Origin: JASUTC01 sp035447925
GTDB taxonomy: Bacteria; Thermotogota; Thermotogae; MWEM01
Assembly (NCBI GenBank): GCA_035447925.1
Contig: DAOTHY010000001.1
Coordinates: 62,001 to 126,000, forward strand
DNA: 64,000 bases
Direction of reading: 5' to 3'
Every line of letters starts with the position of its first letter. The first letter of the stretch is position 1. Positions 8,838 to 16,581 of the stretch are shown in pieces. The translations under genes and the position numbers were made by a program. The notes below the pieces were generated by a model, which did not search any database, had not been told where the DNA came from, and saw only the letters and a list, made by a program, of their open reading frames with translations.

Positions 8838-9134
8838 ATGCCCAGAAGAATTTTAACCGGTGAAGTAATTAGTGATAAGATGGATAAAACAGTTGTGGTC
8901 GAAGTAAAAAGACAGATCAAGCATACTGTTACGGGAAAAAGGGTTAAAAGGTCCAAGAAATATATGGCACATGATGAAGAGAACAAGTGTAAGATCGCAG
9001 ATGTTGTCAAAATCATTGAATCTAAGCCTATAAGTAAGCACAAGAGATGGGAAGTTCTCGAAATTGTAGAGAGAGATATTCTCGATGAAGAGGAAATCAA
9101 AGTTGTAAATACTGAGGGAGGCGATTCAGAATGA
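8838..9134 (+). CDS. rpsQ: 30S ribosomal protein S17
   Basis: S17 is a primary 16S rRNA-binding protein of OB fold. The 98-residue product carries LTGEVISDKMDKTVVVEVKR at residues 6-25 and the SKHKRWEVLEI C-terminal core. An acidic tail of about 20 residues follows the core, somewhat longer than in E. coli (84 residues) and like other Thermotogota from memory. The ATG follows GGGAGGG. Its last codons overlap rplN by 4 bases (ATGA). Confidence 0.96.
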   Translation: MPRRILTGEVISDKMDKTVVVEVKRQIKHTVTGKRVKRSKKYMAHDEENKCKIADVVKIIESKPISKHKRWEVLEIVERDILDEEEIKVVNTEGGDSE

Positions 9135-9499
9135 TATTTAGAGAAACCCTCATGAATGTAGCGGACAATTCTGGTGCAAAAAAATTGTTAGTTATCAACA
9201 TTCTCGGAGGATCCAGAAGGAACTTTGGAACGATTGGAGACATCATTGTCGCCTCTGTTAAAGAAGCGATTCCGCATTCCAACGTTAAGCAGGGAGAAGT
9301 CGTTAAAGCAGTTGTTGTTAGAACTCACAAAGAGATTCGTCGACCAGACGGTACTTATGTTAGATTTGATGATAATGCCGCTGTTTTGATAGACAATCAA
9401 AATGCTCCTAAGGGAACAAGAATTTTCGGACCCGTTGCCAGAGAGTTAAGGGAAAAGGGATACATGAAGATCGTATCCTTGGCACCAGAGGTATTGTAA
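9131..9499 (+). CDS. rplN: 50S ribosomal protein L14
   Basis: L14 is part of an intersubunit bridge and the binding site of RsfS. The 122-residue product starts MIFRETLMNVADNSGAKKLL, with the family signature region around residues 60-85, VVRTHKEIRRPDGTYVRFDDN. The start ATG overlaps the rpsQ stop as ATGA. It ends 13 bases before the GTG of rplX, with the AAAGGAGGTG site in between. Confidence 0.97.
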   Translation: MIFRETLMNVADNSGAKKLLVINILGGSRRNFGTIGDIIVASVKEAIPHSNVKQGEVVKAVVVRTHKEIRRPDGTYVRFDDNAAVLIDNQNAPKGTRIFGPVARELREKGYMKIVSLAPEVL

Positions 9500-9512
9500 A
9501 GGAGGTGCACTT

Positions 9513-9863
9513 GTGAAAAAGCCAAAGAAAACAAACAAATTCAAATACATCATTAAGAAAGATGATCTCGTTGAAGTAATCTCCGGCAGAGACAGAGGCA
9601 AAAGAGGAAAGGTTTTAAGGGTTATTCCTTCCGTGTCTAAGGTTATAGTCGATAAGGTAAACATTGTTAAAAGACATCAAAGACCTACTCAACAAGAAAA
9701 GAATGGTGGCATTATCGATACAGATCTGCCTTTGAATTCAAGTAAGGTCATGGTTGTTTGTCCAAGTTGCGACAAAAAAACCCGAATTGGATGGAAGGTC
9801 CTTGATGATGGAAACAAGAAAAGATACTGTAAAAAATGCGGTGAATTAATTGATAAAGATTAA
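9513..9863 (+). CDS. rplX: 50S ribosomal protein L24 with C-terminal zinc-ribbon motif
   Basis: L24 is an assembly initiator of the 50S subunit with a KOW domain (DLVEVISGRDRGKRGKVLRV, about residues 13-32). The C-terminal third holds CPSC and CKKCG pairs (about residues 87-110), a potential Zn(Cys)4 site that I also recall in Thermotoga L24. The start is GTG at 9513, 5-6 bases after GGAGGTG. Length is 116 residues. A 61-base gap with a second GGAGGTG and a small hairpin separates it from rplE. Confidence 0.96.
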   Translation: MKKPKKTNKFKYIIKKDDLVEVISGRDRGKRGKVLRVIPSVSKVIVDKVNIVKRHQRPTQQEKNGGIIDTDLPLNSSKVMVVCPSCDKKTRIGWKVLDDGNKKRYCKKCGELIDKD

Positions 9864-9887
9864 TCTTCAAGGAGGTGTACTCAGCGA

Positions 9888-9907
9888 AATATCCCTGTAA
9901 GGATATT
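9888..9907 (+). other. Small hairpin in rplX-rplE leader
   Basis: AATATCC (9888-9894) and GGATATT (9901-9907) form a perfect 7-base-pair stem with a 6-base loop. A strong GGAGGTG (9871-9877) precedes it but has no standard start codon at normal distance. The true rplE start is 48 bases further on. Confidence 0.45.
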
Positions 9908-9924
9908 CATGTGCTGGGAAGAAA

Positions 9925-10512
9925 ATGGCGAACAAAGAAAATGCAAAAAAAGAAAAGCCAGTAAGAATTGACAGTTTTCTGAATGAGTTATACAAAAAAG
10001 AGATCATTCCAGTTATGATGAAAGAATTTTCGTATAAAAACCAAATGGAAGTACCAAAGCTTGCTAAGATAGTTGTCAACATGGGAATTGGTGAAGGATC
10101 GAGAAATAAAGATCTCTTCAGAATTCATGTTGAGGAATTGAAGGAAATTACCGGTCAGAAGCCTGTTATTACATACTCCAAAAAGGCTATTGCAAATTTC
10201 AAGCTTAGAAAAGGAATGCCAGTTGGAATTAAAGTAACACTTAGAAATGGAAGCATGGAGAATTTTATGTACAAACTTTTAAATATCGTTTTACCCAAGG
10301 TCAGAGACTTTAGAGGACTCAACCCTAATTCATTTGACGGAAGAGGAAATTACGCATTTGGCCTTTCTGAACAAGTAATATTTCCTGAGATAAGACCTGA
10401 AAATGTCAAGCGGATTCAAGGGATGGATATAATCATCGCCACGACTGCGAGGACAAACGAAGAAGCCAGGAAACTGCTTGAACTAATGGGTATGCCTTTT
10501 AAAAGAGGATAA
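9925..10512 (+). CDS. rplE: 50S ribosomal protein L5
   Basis: L5 binds 5S rRNA and forms a bridge with S13. The 195-residue product has an N-terminal extension of about 15 residues ahead of the usual core and the family signature LAKIVVNMGIGEGSRNKD (about residues 46-63), then RDFRGLNPNSFDGRGNYAFG. The ATG at 9925 follows CTGGGAAG, a weaker site than most genes here. The gap upstream contains the hairpin at 9888-9907. rpsN follows after 13 bases. Confidence 0.96.
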   Translation: MANKENAKKEKPVRIDSFLNELYKKEIIPVMMKEFSYKNQMEVPKLAKIVVNMGIGEGSRNKDLFRIHVEELKEITGQKPVITYSKKAIANFKLRKGMPVGIKVTLRNGSMENFMYKLLNIVLPKVRDFRGLNPNSFDGRGNYAFGLSEQVIFPEIRPENVKRIQGMDIIIATTARTNEEARKLLELMGMPFKRG

Positions 10513-10525
10513 TAGGAGGGTAAGA

Positions 10526-10711
10526 ATGGCAAAAAAAGCAATTGTTGAAAAATGGAAAAAGCCGAAAAAATATAAAGTAAGAGAATACAGCCGATGTAAA
10601 GTCTGCGGAAGACCGCATTCAGTTTACAGCGAATTTGGAATTTGCAGGGTATGTCTCAGAAAAATGGCCTTAGAGGGAAAACTGCCTGGTGTTAGGAAGG
10701 CCAGCTGGTAA
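10526..10711 (+). CDS. rpsZ: 30S ribosomal protein S14, zinc-binding type (type Z)
   Basis: S14 belongs to the 30S head. At 61 residues this is the short type with a zinc ribbon: CKVC and CRVC pairs separated by about 12 residues (about residues 23-43). It therefore belongs to the zinc-requiring C+ class, not the long zinc-free class. The ATG follows AGGAGGG. It sits between rplE and rpsH as in most bacteria. Confidence 0.97.
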   Translation: MAKKAIVEKWKKPKKYKVREYSRCKVCGRPHSVYSEFGICRVCLRKMALEGKLPGVRKASW

Positions 10712-10731
10712 TAGAAGGGAGGTAGTTACAG

Positions 10732-11136
10732 GTGTGGAGCGATACTATAGCTGATATGCTCACAAGAATTAGAAATGCAAACTCCGTCTTTGACGAAAGT
10801 GTTGATATTCCTGCTTCCAATATTAAGAAGAGCATATGTGACGTTCTGAAAGAAGAGGGTTACATTAAGGATTACAAATACATAGAAGACGGCAAACAAG
10901 GAACATTGAGAGTCATGCTTAAATACAAGGGAACCAGAAGAGAGCGCAAACAGGTGATAAAAGGAATCGTTAGAGTTTCAAAAGCAGGGAGAAGGGTCTA
11001 TTGTACAAAGGACAATGTACCTTCTGTTAAAGGTGGTCTTGGAATTGCAATACTAACCACCTCCAAAGGTGTTATGACAGACAAGACTGCCAGAAGACTT
11101 TCTTCAGGCGGCGAAATTATTGCTTATGTCTGGTAG
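10732..11136 (+). CDS. rpsH: 30S ribosomal protein S8
   Basis: S8 is a primary 16S rRNA-binding protein and in E. coli the spc-operon repressor. The 134-residue product starts MWSDTIADMLTRIRNAN and has the C-terminal signature GLGIAILTTSKGVMTD and GGEIIAYVW. The start is GTG at 10732, 8 bases after GGGAGGTAG. It lies 20 bases after rpsN and 29 bases before rplF. Confidence 0.97.
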   Translation: MWSDTIADMLTRIRNANSVFDESVDIPASNIKKSICDVLKEEGYIKDYKYIEDGKQGTLRVMLKYKGTRRERKQVIKGIVRVSKAGRRVYCTKDNVPSVKGGLGIAILTTSKGVMTDKTARRLSSGGEIIAYVW

Positions 11137-11165
11137 TTCGAAATTGTTTACAGGAGGTGTGAATA

Positions 11166-11738
11166 ATGGCTGAAAAGAAGGTAATATCAAGGCTTGCCAA
11201 AAAACCGATTGAGATTCCAAATAAGGTAGAAGTGACCATAAATGATAACACTATCATTGTCAAGGGGCCTAAAGGTGAGCTTAAAAGGACAATCAACGAA
11301 AGAGTTCTGATTCAAATTGAAAACAACGAAATTAATGTTAAACCAAATTTAGAATTAATGAAAAGAACAAGCGAAGCGAAACACTTTAGAGCAATGACTG
11401 GCACTTTTTGTTCTCATATAAAAAATATGATTATCGGGGTCACAGAAGGTTTCAAGAAAGAATTAACCATCGTTGGTGTAGGTTATAGAGCGGCTTTAAA
11501 AGGAAAGACGTTGAACATGAATCTGGGTTATGCCCACGAAGTCAATGTAGAACCACCTGAAAACATCACTTTTGAAGTGCCAAAACCCAACCAAATTATC
11601 GTAAATGGAATTGATAAAGAGGTCGTCGGGCAAATTGCAGCCAATATTAGAGGCTGGAGAGAACCTTTGGTTTATGGTGGTAAAGGCATTCGATATGTCG
11701 ATGAGATTGTACGAACTAAAGTTGGTAAAAAGGTTTAA
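11166..11738 (+). CDS. rplF: 50S ribosomal protein L6
   Basis: L6 lies near the factor-binding centre of the 50S subunit. The 190-residue product contains two similar alpha/beta domains; the second carries VGVGYRAALKGKTLNMNLGY (about residues 100-119) and ends with the signature RGWREPLVYGGKGIRY. The ATG follows CAGGAGGTGTGAATA. A 14-base gap leads to rplR. Confidence 0.97.
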   Translation: MAEKKVISRLAKKPIEIPNKVEVTINDNTIIVKGPKGELKRTINERVLIQIENNEINVKPNLELMKRTSEAKHFRAMTGTFCSHIKNMIIGVTEGFKKELTIVGVGYRAALKGKTLNMNLGYAHEVNVEPPENITFEVPKPNQIIVNGIDKEVVGQIAANIRGWREPLVYGGKGIRYVDEIVRTKVGKKV

Positions 11739-11752
11739 TCGGGGGTGAAATG

Positions 11753-12121
11753 ATGATCAATAAGACTGATAGAAAGTACTCTAGAAAAAAGAGACATCTG
11801 AGAGTTCGAAAGAAGGTAGCTGGTACCCCTGACAGACCAAGGATGGCGGTATTTAGAAGCGAAAAACACATGTACGCTCAGATCATTGATGATACCAAGC
11901 ATCAAACAATTTGTTCTTCTTCTACTTTAAAGGGAGAATTAAAAGGTTCCTTGGAGAAAACTTGGGACTTAAATGCCGCTGAAAAGGTAGGAGAAGACAT
12001 AGCCAAAAAAGCAAAGGATGCAGGCATCGAAGAAGTAGTATTTGACAGAGGCGGGTTCAAGTATCACGGGCGAGTTAAAGCGTTGGCCGATGGTGCTAGA
12101 AATGCCGGCCTTAAGTTTTAA
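11753..12121 (+). CDS. rplR: 50S ribosomal protein L18
   Basis: L18 binds 5S rRNA with L5. The 122-residue product begins MINKTDRKYSRKKRHLRVRKK and has the conserved C-terminal FDRGGFKYHGRVKALADGAR. Two adjacent ATG codons are possible (11750 and 11753); the second gives better spacing (5 bases) from GGGGGTG and matches the family N-terminus. It is followed after 12 bases by rpsE. Confidence 0.95.
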   Translation: MINKTDRKYSRKKRHLRVRKKVAGTPDRPRMAVFRSEKHMYAQIIDDTKHQTICSSSTLKGELKGSLEKTWDLNAAEKVGEDIAKKAKDAGIEEVVFDRGGFKYHGRVKALADGARNAGLKF

Positions 12122-12133
12122 GGAGGGATTGCT

Positions 12134-12667
12134 TTGCCTCAGAACAGAGTGAAAACAGATCAAGTTGAATTAGAAGAAAGAGTTGTCGATATTACCAGAA
12201 CAACAAAGGTTGTTGGTGGGGGTAAAAACCTTCACTTTAGATGTGTTGCTGTAGTTGGAGACAGAAACGGAACGGTAGGAATAGGTATCGGAAGCGCTTT
12301 AGAAGTGCCAGATGCGATTAGAAAGGCTATTTCAGATGCTAAGAAGAATCTGATCACTGTCCCCATAATAAAGGGAACGATTCCTCACGAAATTCAGTCC
12401 AGATGGACATCTGCTGAAATATTAATGAAACCTGCTGCTCCAGGTGCCGGTGTTGTTGCTTCAGATTCCGTTCGTGCTGTCGTAGAGCTTGCCGGTGTTC
12501 ATAATATCCTGACTAAAAATCTTGGTTCAAGAACTCCTTTAAATGTTGTCAGAGCAACCTTTCAAGGCTTAAAAGAGTTAGAGTCCCCTGTTGAAATCGC
12601 AGCTAAACGCGATATAAAAGTCCGTGAAGTTTTTAATGGCATAGACAGAGGTGAAAAACATGTCTAA
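12134..12667 (+). CDS. rpsE: 30S ribosomal protein S5
   Basis: S5 is involved in mRNA entry and decoding accuracy. The 177-residue protein has the double-stranded-RNA-binding-like N-terminal domain with VVGGGKNLHFRCVAVVGD (about residues 28-45) and the C-terminal domain with PAAPGAGVVASDSVRAVVELAG. It starts with TTG at 12134, 7 bases after AGGAGGGA; no ATG in frame gives a better fit. Its last codons overlap rpmD by 8 bases. Confidence 0.96.
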   Translation: MPQNRVKTDQVELEERVVDITRTTKVVGGGKNLHFRCVAVVGDRNGTVGIGIGSALEVPDAIRKAISDAKKNLITVPIIKGTIPHEIQSRWTSAEILMKPAAPGAGVVASDSVRAVVELAGVHNILTKNLGSRTPLNVVRATFQGLKELESPVEIAAKRDIKVREVFNGIDRGEKHV

Positions 12668-12839
12668 ATTAAGAATTCAACTGATTAAGAGTCCAATAGG
12701 TTATAACAGCGATCAAAGAGCAACGGCATTAGCTCTTGGACTTAGAAAAATAAGATCGGTTGTTGAAAAAGAGGACTTACCACAAATTAGGGGAATGATC
12801 AACAAGATCAGTCATCTTGTTAGGGTAGAGGAAGTATAG
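12660..12839 (+). CDS. rpmD: 50S ribosomal protein L30
   Basis: L30 is a small peripheral 50S protein. The 59-residue product begins MSKLRIQLIKSPIGYNSDQR and has the ALGLRKIRSVVEKEDLPQIRGMI core. The ATG at 12660 lies within the rpsE 3' end and is served by GAGGTG inside rpsE, so it depends on passage of rpsE ribosomes. Presence of L30 is not universal in bacteria. Confidence 0.95.
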   Translation: MSKLRIQLIKSPIGYNSDQRATALALGLRKIRSVVEKEDLPQIRGMINKISHLVRVEEV

Positions 12840-12871
12840 TTTAACAATAAAGATTGGGAGGAGGTTTTTGG

Positions 12872-13321
12872 ATGCCCCTTAAATTAGAAGATTTAAGACC
12901 AACAAAAGGTTCAATGAAAAAAAAGGTTAGAGTTGGAAGAGGTCCTGGTTCAGGATTGGGAAAAACAGCTGGAAAAGGACATAAAGGACAGAAATCAAGA
13001 TCTGGTGCGAAGAGTAAACCCGGTTTTGAAGGTGGTCAGACACCACTTTATGTAAGAATACCAAAAAAAGGTTTTAAAAACGTTAATAAAAAAATATACA
13101 CCGTTTTGAATCTTGATATCCTTGAAGAAAGATTCAACGATGACGAAGAAGTCACTGTTACTGAATTAATGCAAAGAGGAATTGTTAAAAAAACGTTGGA
13201 CGGTGTCAAGATACTTGGCGATGGAACGATCAGCAAGAAGCTGACTGTAAAAGTCAATGCCTTCAGTAAAAGCGCAAAGGAGAAAATAGAAGCAGCTGGC
13301 GGCCAAATTGAGGTGATCTAA
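12872..13321 (+). CDS. rplO: 50S ribosomal protein L15
   Basis: L15 is a late-assembly 50S protein with a long extended N-terminal tail. The 149-residue product begins MPLKLEDLRPTKGSMKKKVR and has the glycine-rich GRGPGSGLGKTAGKGHKGQK segment (about residues 23-42). The ATG at 12872 is preceded by GGGAGGAGG; an upstream in-frame start (12854) falls ahead of this site. secY begins two bases after its stop. Confidence 0.96.
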   Translation: MPLKLEDLRPTKGSMKKKVRVGRGPGSGLGKTAGKGHKGQKSRSGAKSKPGFEGGQTPLYVRIPKKGFKNVNKKIYTVLNLDILEERFNDDEEVTVTELMQRGIVKKTLDGVKILGDGTISKKLTVKVNAFSKSAKEKIEAAGGQIEVI

Positions 13322-13322
13322 A

Positions 13323-14612
13323 TTGTGGACTGCATTTAAGAATGCTTTTCGAATTCCGGAATTAAGAGAAAGAATCATTTTCACACTGTTAATGCTGATT
13401 GTTTACCGACTGGGAGTATATATACCGGTTCCTGGTATTAACTTATCGGAATGGTCTTCAGCTTTCCAAGGGTTTCAATCGGGCGCTGCCGGCGGATTAT
13501 TCAGTTTTTATGATGTATTTGCAGGTGGTGCACTCCAGCAATTCTCCATCATGATGATGAGTGTTACACCTTATATTAATGCGTCAATTATTCTTCAGCT
13601 TCTGATGAGCGTCGTTCCTAGTTTAAAGGAATTGTCAAAAGAAGGAGAAGAGGGTAAAAAGAAACTGGCGAAAATTACCAGATATTTAACAGTAGGATTG
13701 GCTTTGTTGCAAGGCTTTATTCTAAGTTTTAGTATTTCAAGAAATCCCGCTTTAGTTGTAGAAGGAATCGCACCATTTTTCTTTGTTTTTGTTTCAACTA
13801 TCACCATTACTGCAGGAACCATGTTTGCTATCTGGTTGGGAGAAAGAATAACCGAAAAAGGTATCGGAAACGGTATATCTGTTTTGATTTTTGCCGGTAT
13901 CGTTTCAAGATTCCCATCCTATGTTGGACAAGCAATCATCGGACAGTTAGGTATAATGGAATGGATTATTATGATTGCTGTTATGGTTGCAATGATTGTC
14001 GGAATTATTTATGTACAACAAGGTGAAAGACGAGTTAGAGTACAGTATGCCAAAAGGGTGACCGGAAGAAAAGTGTATGGTGGACAGACCACCTATATAC
14101 CCATGAAGGTTAATCAGAGTGGTGTTATTCCTATTATATTTGGACAGGCAATTATGATTATTCCTGCTGCTTTAGCTTCTTTGTCCAATAACCCTACCTT
14201 AACCAGATGGCTTGGAACAGGTGGATATCTTTATGTTCCCATTTATGCCGTTTTGATATTCTTCTTCTCCTACTTTTATAGTATTATTACTTTTGATGTT
14301 CATGATGTATCCGATAACATTAAAAGATACGGTGGTTTTATCCCTGGAATCAGACCAGGTGCTCCTACTGAGAAGTACCTGACAAAGATACTAAGCAAAA
14401 TGACATTTATGGGTGCGTTATTTTTGGTTGTTATTGCAATCATTCCTTACATTCTTTCCGGTGCGATTGGCATCAATATTTGGCTTGGAGGAACTTCTGC
14501 ATTGATTGCTGTTGGTGTTGCTTTGGACATCGTTCAACAGATGGAACAGCATATGATCATGAGGAACTACGATGGATTCATGAAAAAAGGAAGACTTAAG
14601 GGGAGAAGATGA
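13323..14612 (+). CDS. secY: Preprotein translocase subunit SecY
   Basis: SecY is the channel of the Sec translocon in the inner membrane. The 429-residue product has the ten expected hydrophobic segments, the plug-region signature RLGVYIPVPGIN (about residues 28-39), GEGITEKG-type sequence ITEKGIGNGISVLIFAGI (about residues 176-193) and the C-terminal GTSALIAVGVALDIVQQ. It starts with TTG at 13323, using GAGGTG in the end of rplO. It overlaps adk by 4 bases. The sequence reads very close, from memory, to Thermotoga SecY, one of the main clues to the phylum. Confidence 0.98.
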   Translation: MWTAFKNAFRIPELRERIIFTLLMLIVYRLGVYIPVPGINLSEWSSAFQGFQSGAAGGLFSFYDVFAGGALQQFSIMMMSVTPYINASIILQLLMSVVPSLKELSKEGEEGKKKLAKITRYLTVGLALLQGFILSFSISRNPALVVEGIAPFFFVFVSTITITAGTMFAIWLGERITEKGIGNGISVLIFAGIVSRFPSYVGQAIIGQLGIMEWIIMIAVMVAMIVGIIYVQQGERRVRVQYAKRVTGRKVYGGQTTYIPMKVNQSGVIPIIFGQAIMIIPAALASLSNNPTLTRWLGTGGYLYVPIYAVLIFFFSYFYSIITFDVHDVSDNIKRYGGFIPGIRPGAPTEKYLTKILSKMTFMGALFLVVIAIIPYILSGAIGINIWLGGTSALIAVGVALDIVQQMEQHMIMRNYDGFMKKGRLKGRR

Positions 14613-15280
14613 TTTCAGTGAAGAGCTTAAATCTTATTTTCTTGGGTCCCCCTGGTGCAGGAAAAGGAACGGTAGCAAAAGATGTGGTGGAACGCTTTGG
14701 CGTTCCTCACATATCTACTGGAGACATGCTTAGAGATGCCGTGTCTGCTGGGTCTGCTTTAGGCAAAAAGGTTCAATCCGTAATGGAATCCGGTCAATTG
14801 GTCTCAGACGATCTGTTATATGATCTCGTTGAAGATCGTTTATCAAAAAAAGATTGTATGAATGGTTTTATTCTGGACGGATTTCCAAGAAACGTTAAAC
14901 AAGCAAATGATTTGGACAAGATATTAAATGAATTGAACCTAAATCTATCAGCTGTAGTTTTTCTCGATGTTTCTGAGGAAGAAGTGGTTAATCGAATCAG
15001 CAGCAGAAGAGTATGCCCGAAATGTTCAAAAGTCTATAATTTGATTTCACTAAAACCTAAAAATGACATGCTTTGTGACGATGACGGCATAGAACTGATT
15101 CAAAGAGAAGATGACAAACCGGATACCGTCAGAGAAAGATATCGCATTTATGTTGAAAAAACAGCGCCGTTGGTCAAACTGTATACTAATAGGAATCAGA
15201 TTGTTACAATAGATGCTTCTGGACCAGTTGACAAGGTAGATGAGATTGTGTTTAATACCTTGGATGAGTTAAGTCAGTGA
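14609..15280 (+). CDS. adk: Adenylate kinase
   Basis: Catalyses ATP + AMP to 2 ADP. The 223-residue long-form enzyme has the GPPGAGKG P-loop at about residues 13-20, the STGDMLR AMP site and DGFPRN. The LID domain has CPKC followed by LCDDD, so the metal site looks like Cys-Cys-Cys-Asp rather than four cysteines. The ATG overlaps the secY stop (ATGA); a GTG at 14618 is less well placed. In T. maritima map follows adk (from memory); here a 95-base gap with a hairpin leads straight to infA. Confidence 0.96.
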   Translation: MISVKSLNLIFLGPPGAGKGTVAKDVVERFGVPHISTGDMLRDAVSAGSALGKKVQSVMESGQLVSDDLLYDLVEDRLSKKDCMNGFILDGFPRNVKQANDLDKILNELNLNLSAVVFLDVSEEEVVNRISSRRVCPKCSKVYNLISLKPKNDMLCDDDGIELIQREDDKPDTVRERYRIYVEKTAPLVKLYTNRNQIVTIDASGPVDKVDEIVFNTLDELSQ

Positions 15281-15311
15281 ACATCATGGTAGCCCCGGTA
15301 AAGACTGAAAA

Positions 15312-15335
15312 GATCCCAGGATTTACCTGGAGATC
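15312..15335 (+). other. Hairpin in the adk-infA gap
   Basis: GATCCCAGG (15312-15320) pairs with CCTGGAGATC (15326-15335) through nine base pairs with one bulged A and a 5-base loop. There is no T-run afterwards, so it is not a standard intrinsic terminator. It occupies the place where map is often found and may be an RNA processing or control element for infA. Confidence 0.45.
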
Positions 15336-15375
15336 ACAAGACATGAAATGTGAACGATCAGGCGAGGGGGAATAA

Positions 15376-15603
15376 ATGCCTAAGAATAGCAGTGATGTCA
15401 TTAAGATTGACGGTAAAGTACTCGAAGCTTTACCTAATGCGGTGTTTAAAGTAGAATTGGAAAATGGTCACGAAGTTATTGCCCATATTTCCGGAAAAAT
15501 GAGAAAAAACTTTATCAGGCTTGTTCCAGGAGATAGTGTTGTTGTGGAACTGTCTATATATGATTTAACCAAAGGTCGTATTGTTTACCGTAAGAAAGCT
15601 TGA
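15376..15603 (+). CDS. infA: Translation initiation factor IF-1
   Basis: IF-1 occupies the 30S A site during initiation. The 75-residue OB-fold protein has the family core LEALPNAVFKVELENGHEV and SGKMRKNFIRLVPGDSVVVELS. The ATG follows GGCGAGGGGG. It is followed by rpmJ and rpsM as in most bacteria. Its leader holds the hairpin at 15312-15335. Confidence 0.97.
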   Translation: MPKNSSDVIKIDGKVLEALPNAVFKVELENGHEVIAHISGKMRKNFIRLVPGDSVVVELSIYDLTKGRIVYRKKA

Positions 15604-15643
15604 TTGAATAGACAATATGGAATGAGAAAGGAGAGTGTCTGCC

Positions 15644-15760
15644 ATGAAAGTGAGAGCATCTGTTAAGCCAAGATGTGAATTTTGTAAGGTAATTCGAAGA
15701 AAAGGAATTGTGAGAATTATTTGCAGCAGAAATCCAAAACATAATCAAAAACAAGGCTAG
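15644..15760 (+). CDS. rpmJ: 50S ribosomal protein L36
   Basis: L36 is the smallest 50S protein. Its 38 residues run MKVRASVKPRCEFCKVIRR and onward, ending NPKHNQKQG. The zinc ribbon CxxC-x12-C-x4-H is intact (Cys11, Cys14, Cys27, His32), so this is the zinc-binding form. The ATG follows AAAGGAGAGTG. The gene lies in the expected infA-rpmJ-rpsM order with a 40-base gap before and 23 after. Confidence 0.95.
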   Translation: MKVRASVKPRCEFCKVIRRKGIVRIICSRNPKHNQKQG

Positions 15761-15783
15761 CAGAAAGGGAGGTAAAAAGATAG

Positions 15784-16152
15784 ATGGCACGTGTACTTGG
15801 GGTAGAATTACCCAATCAGAAAAAAGTATTTGTGGCTTTAAGATATATTTACGGAATAGGTCCCACAAGAGCCAACGAAATACTGAAAAATACCGAAATT
15901 GATCCTGATAAACGGGTCAAGGACCTAGCAGAAGATGAGATAAGAAAGGTTACTCAGTTTATCAACGAGAATTACAAGATTGAAGGAGAACTGAAACAAG
16001 AAGTTCAAAAGAATATCAAACGACTCGTTGAAATTGGTAGTTATCGAGGAAGAAGACACAGATTAGGCCTTCCAGTCAGGGGACAAAGGTCAAAAACAAA
16101 TGCCCGAACTAGAAAAGGCAGAAAACCCGGAATAGGCCGGAAGAAAAAATGA
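15784..16152 (+). CDS. rpsM: 30S ribosomal protein S13
   Basis: S13 lies at the top of the 30S head and contacts P-site tRNA and L5. The 122-residue product begins MARVLGVELPNQKKVFVALR and has the helix-two-turn-helix YIYGIGPTRANEIL and the basic tail with RGRRHRLGLPVRGQRSKTNAR. The ATG follows GGGAGGTAAAAAGAT. It is 17 bases ahead of rpsK. Confidence 0.97.
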   Translation: MARVLGVELPNQKKVFVALRYIYGIGPTRANEILKNTEIDPDKRVKDLAEDEIRKVTQFINENYKIEGELKQEVQKNIKRLVEIGSYRGRRHRLGLPVRGQRSKTNARTRKGRKPGIGRKKK

Positions 16153-16169
16153 GGAATGGAGGGCTGTAA

Positions 16170-16562
16170 ATGGCGATAAAAAAGAAAAAGGAAAAAAAGA
16201 AGAAAAAGAAACTACTATCTGATCGTGCGATAGCTAAGATCAGATCGACATATAACAACACAATCATAACGATCAGTGATACCAACAGCAATACTATTTC
16301 CTGGGCAAGTGGTGGTACAGTTGGCTATACAGGGTCAAAGAAAAGTACACCGTATGCTGCGCAGATAGCCGCTGATCAGTTAGGTAAAGACTTGTTGAAA
16401 ATGGGACTTAAGAAACTGGACATCGAAGTAAATGGACCCGGACCGGGTAAAGAAGCGGCGATTAGAACTTTTCAAGCATCTGGGTTAGAAGTCAATAATA
16501 TTAAAGATACCACTTCAAACCCCCACAACGGTTGCAGGCCTAAAAAAAGAAGAGGAATGTAA
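16170..16562 (+). CDS. rpsK: 30S ribosomal protein S11
   Basis: S11 lines the platform and the mRNA path near the E site. The 130-residue protein has the family core NNTIITISDTNSNTISWASG and the C-terminal HNGCRPKKRRGM. Its N-terminus is unusually lysine-rich: residues 4-14 are ten Lys and one Glu, encoded by a very A-rich run with several stretches of six or more A. The ATG follows GGAGGG. It precedes rpsD by 19 bases. Confidence 0.96.
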   Translation: MAIKKKKEKKKKKKLLSDRAIAKIRSTYNNTIITISDTNSNTISWASGGTVGYTGSKKSTPYAAQIAADQLGKDLLKMGLKKLDIEVNGPGPGKEAAIRTFQASGLEVNNIKDTTSNPHNGCRPKKRRGM

Positions 16563-16581
16563 ATTTAAGGAGGTAGACTTA

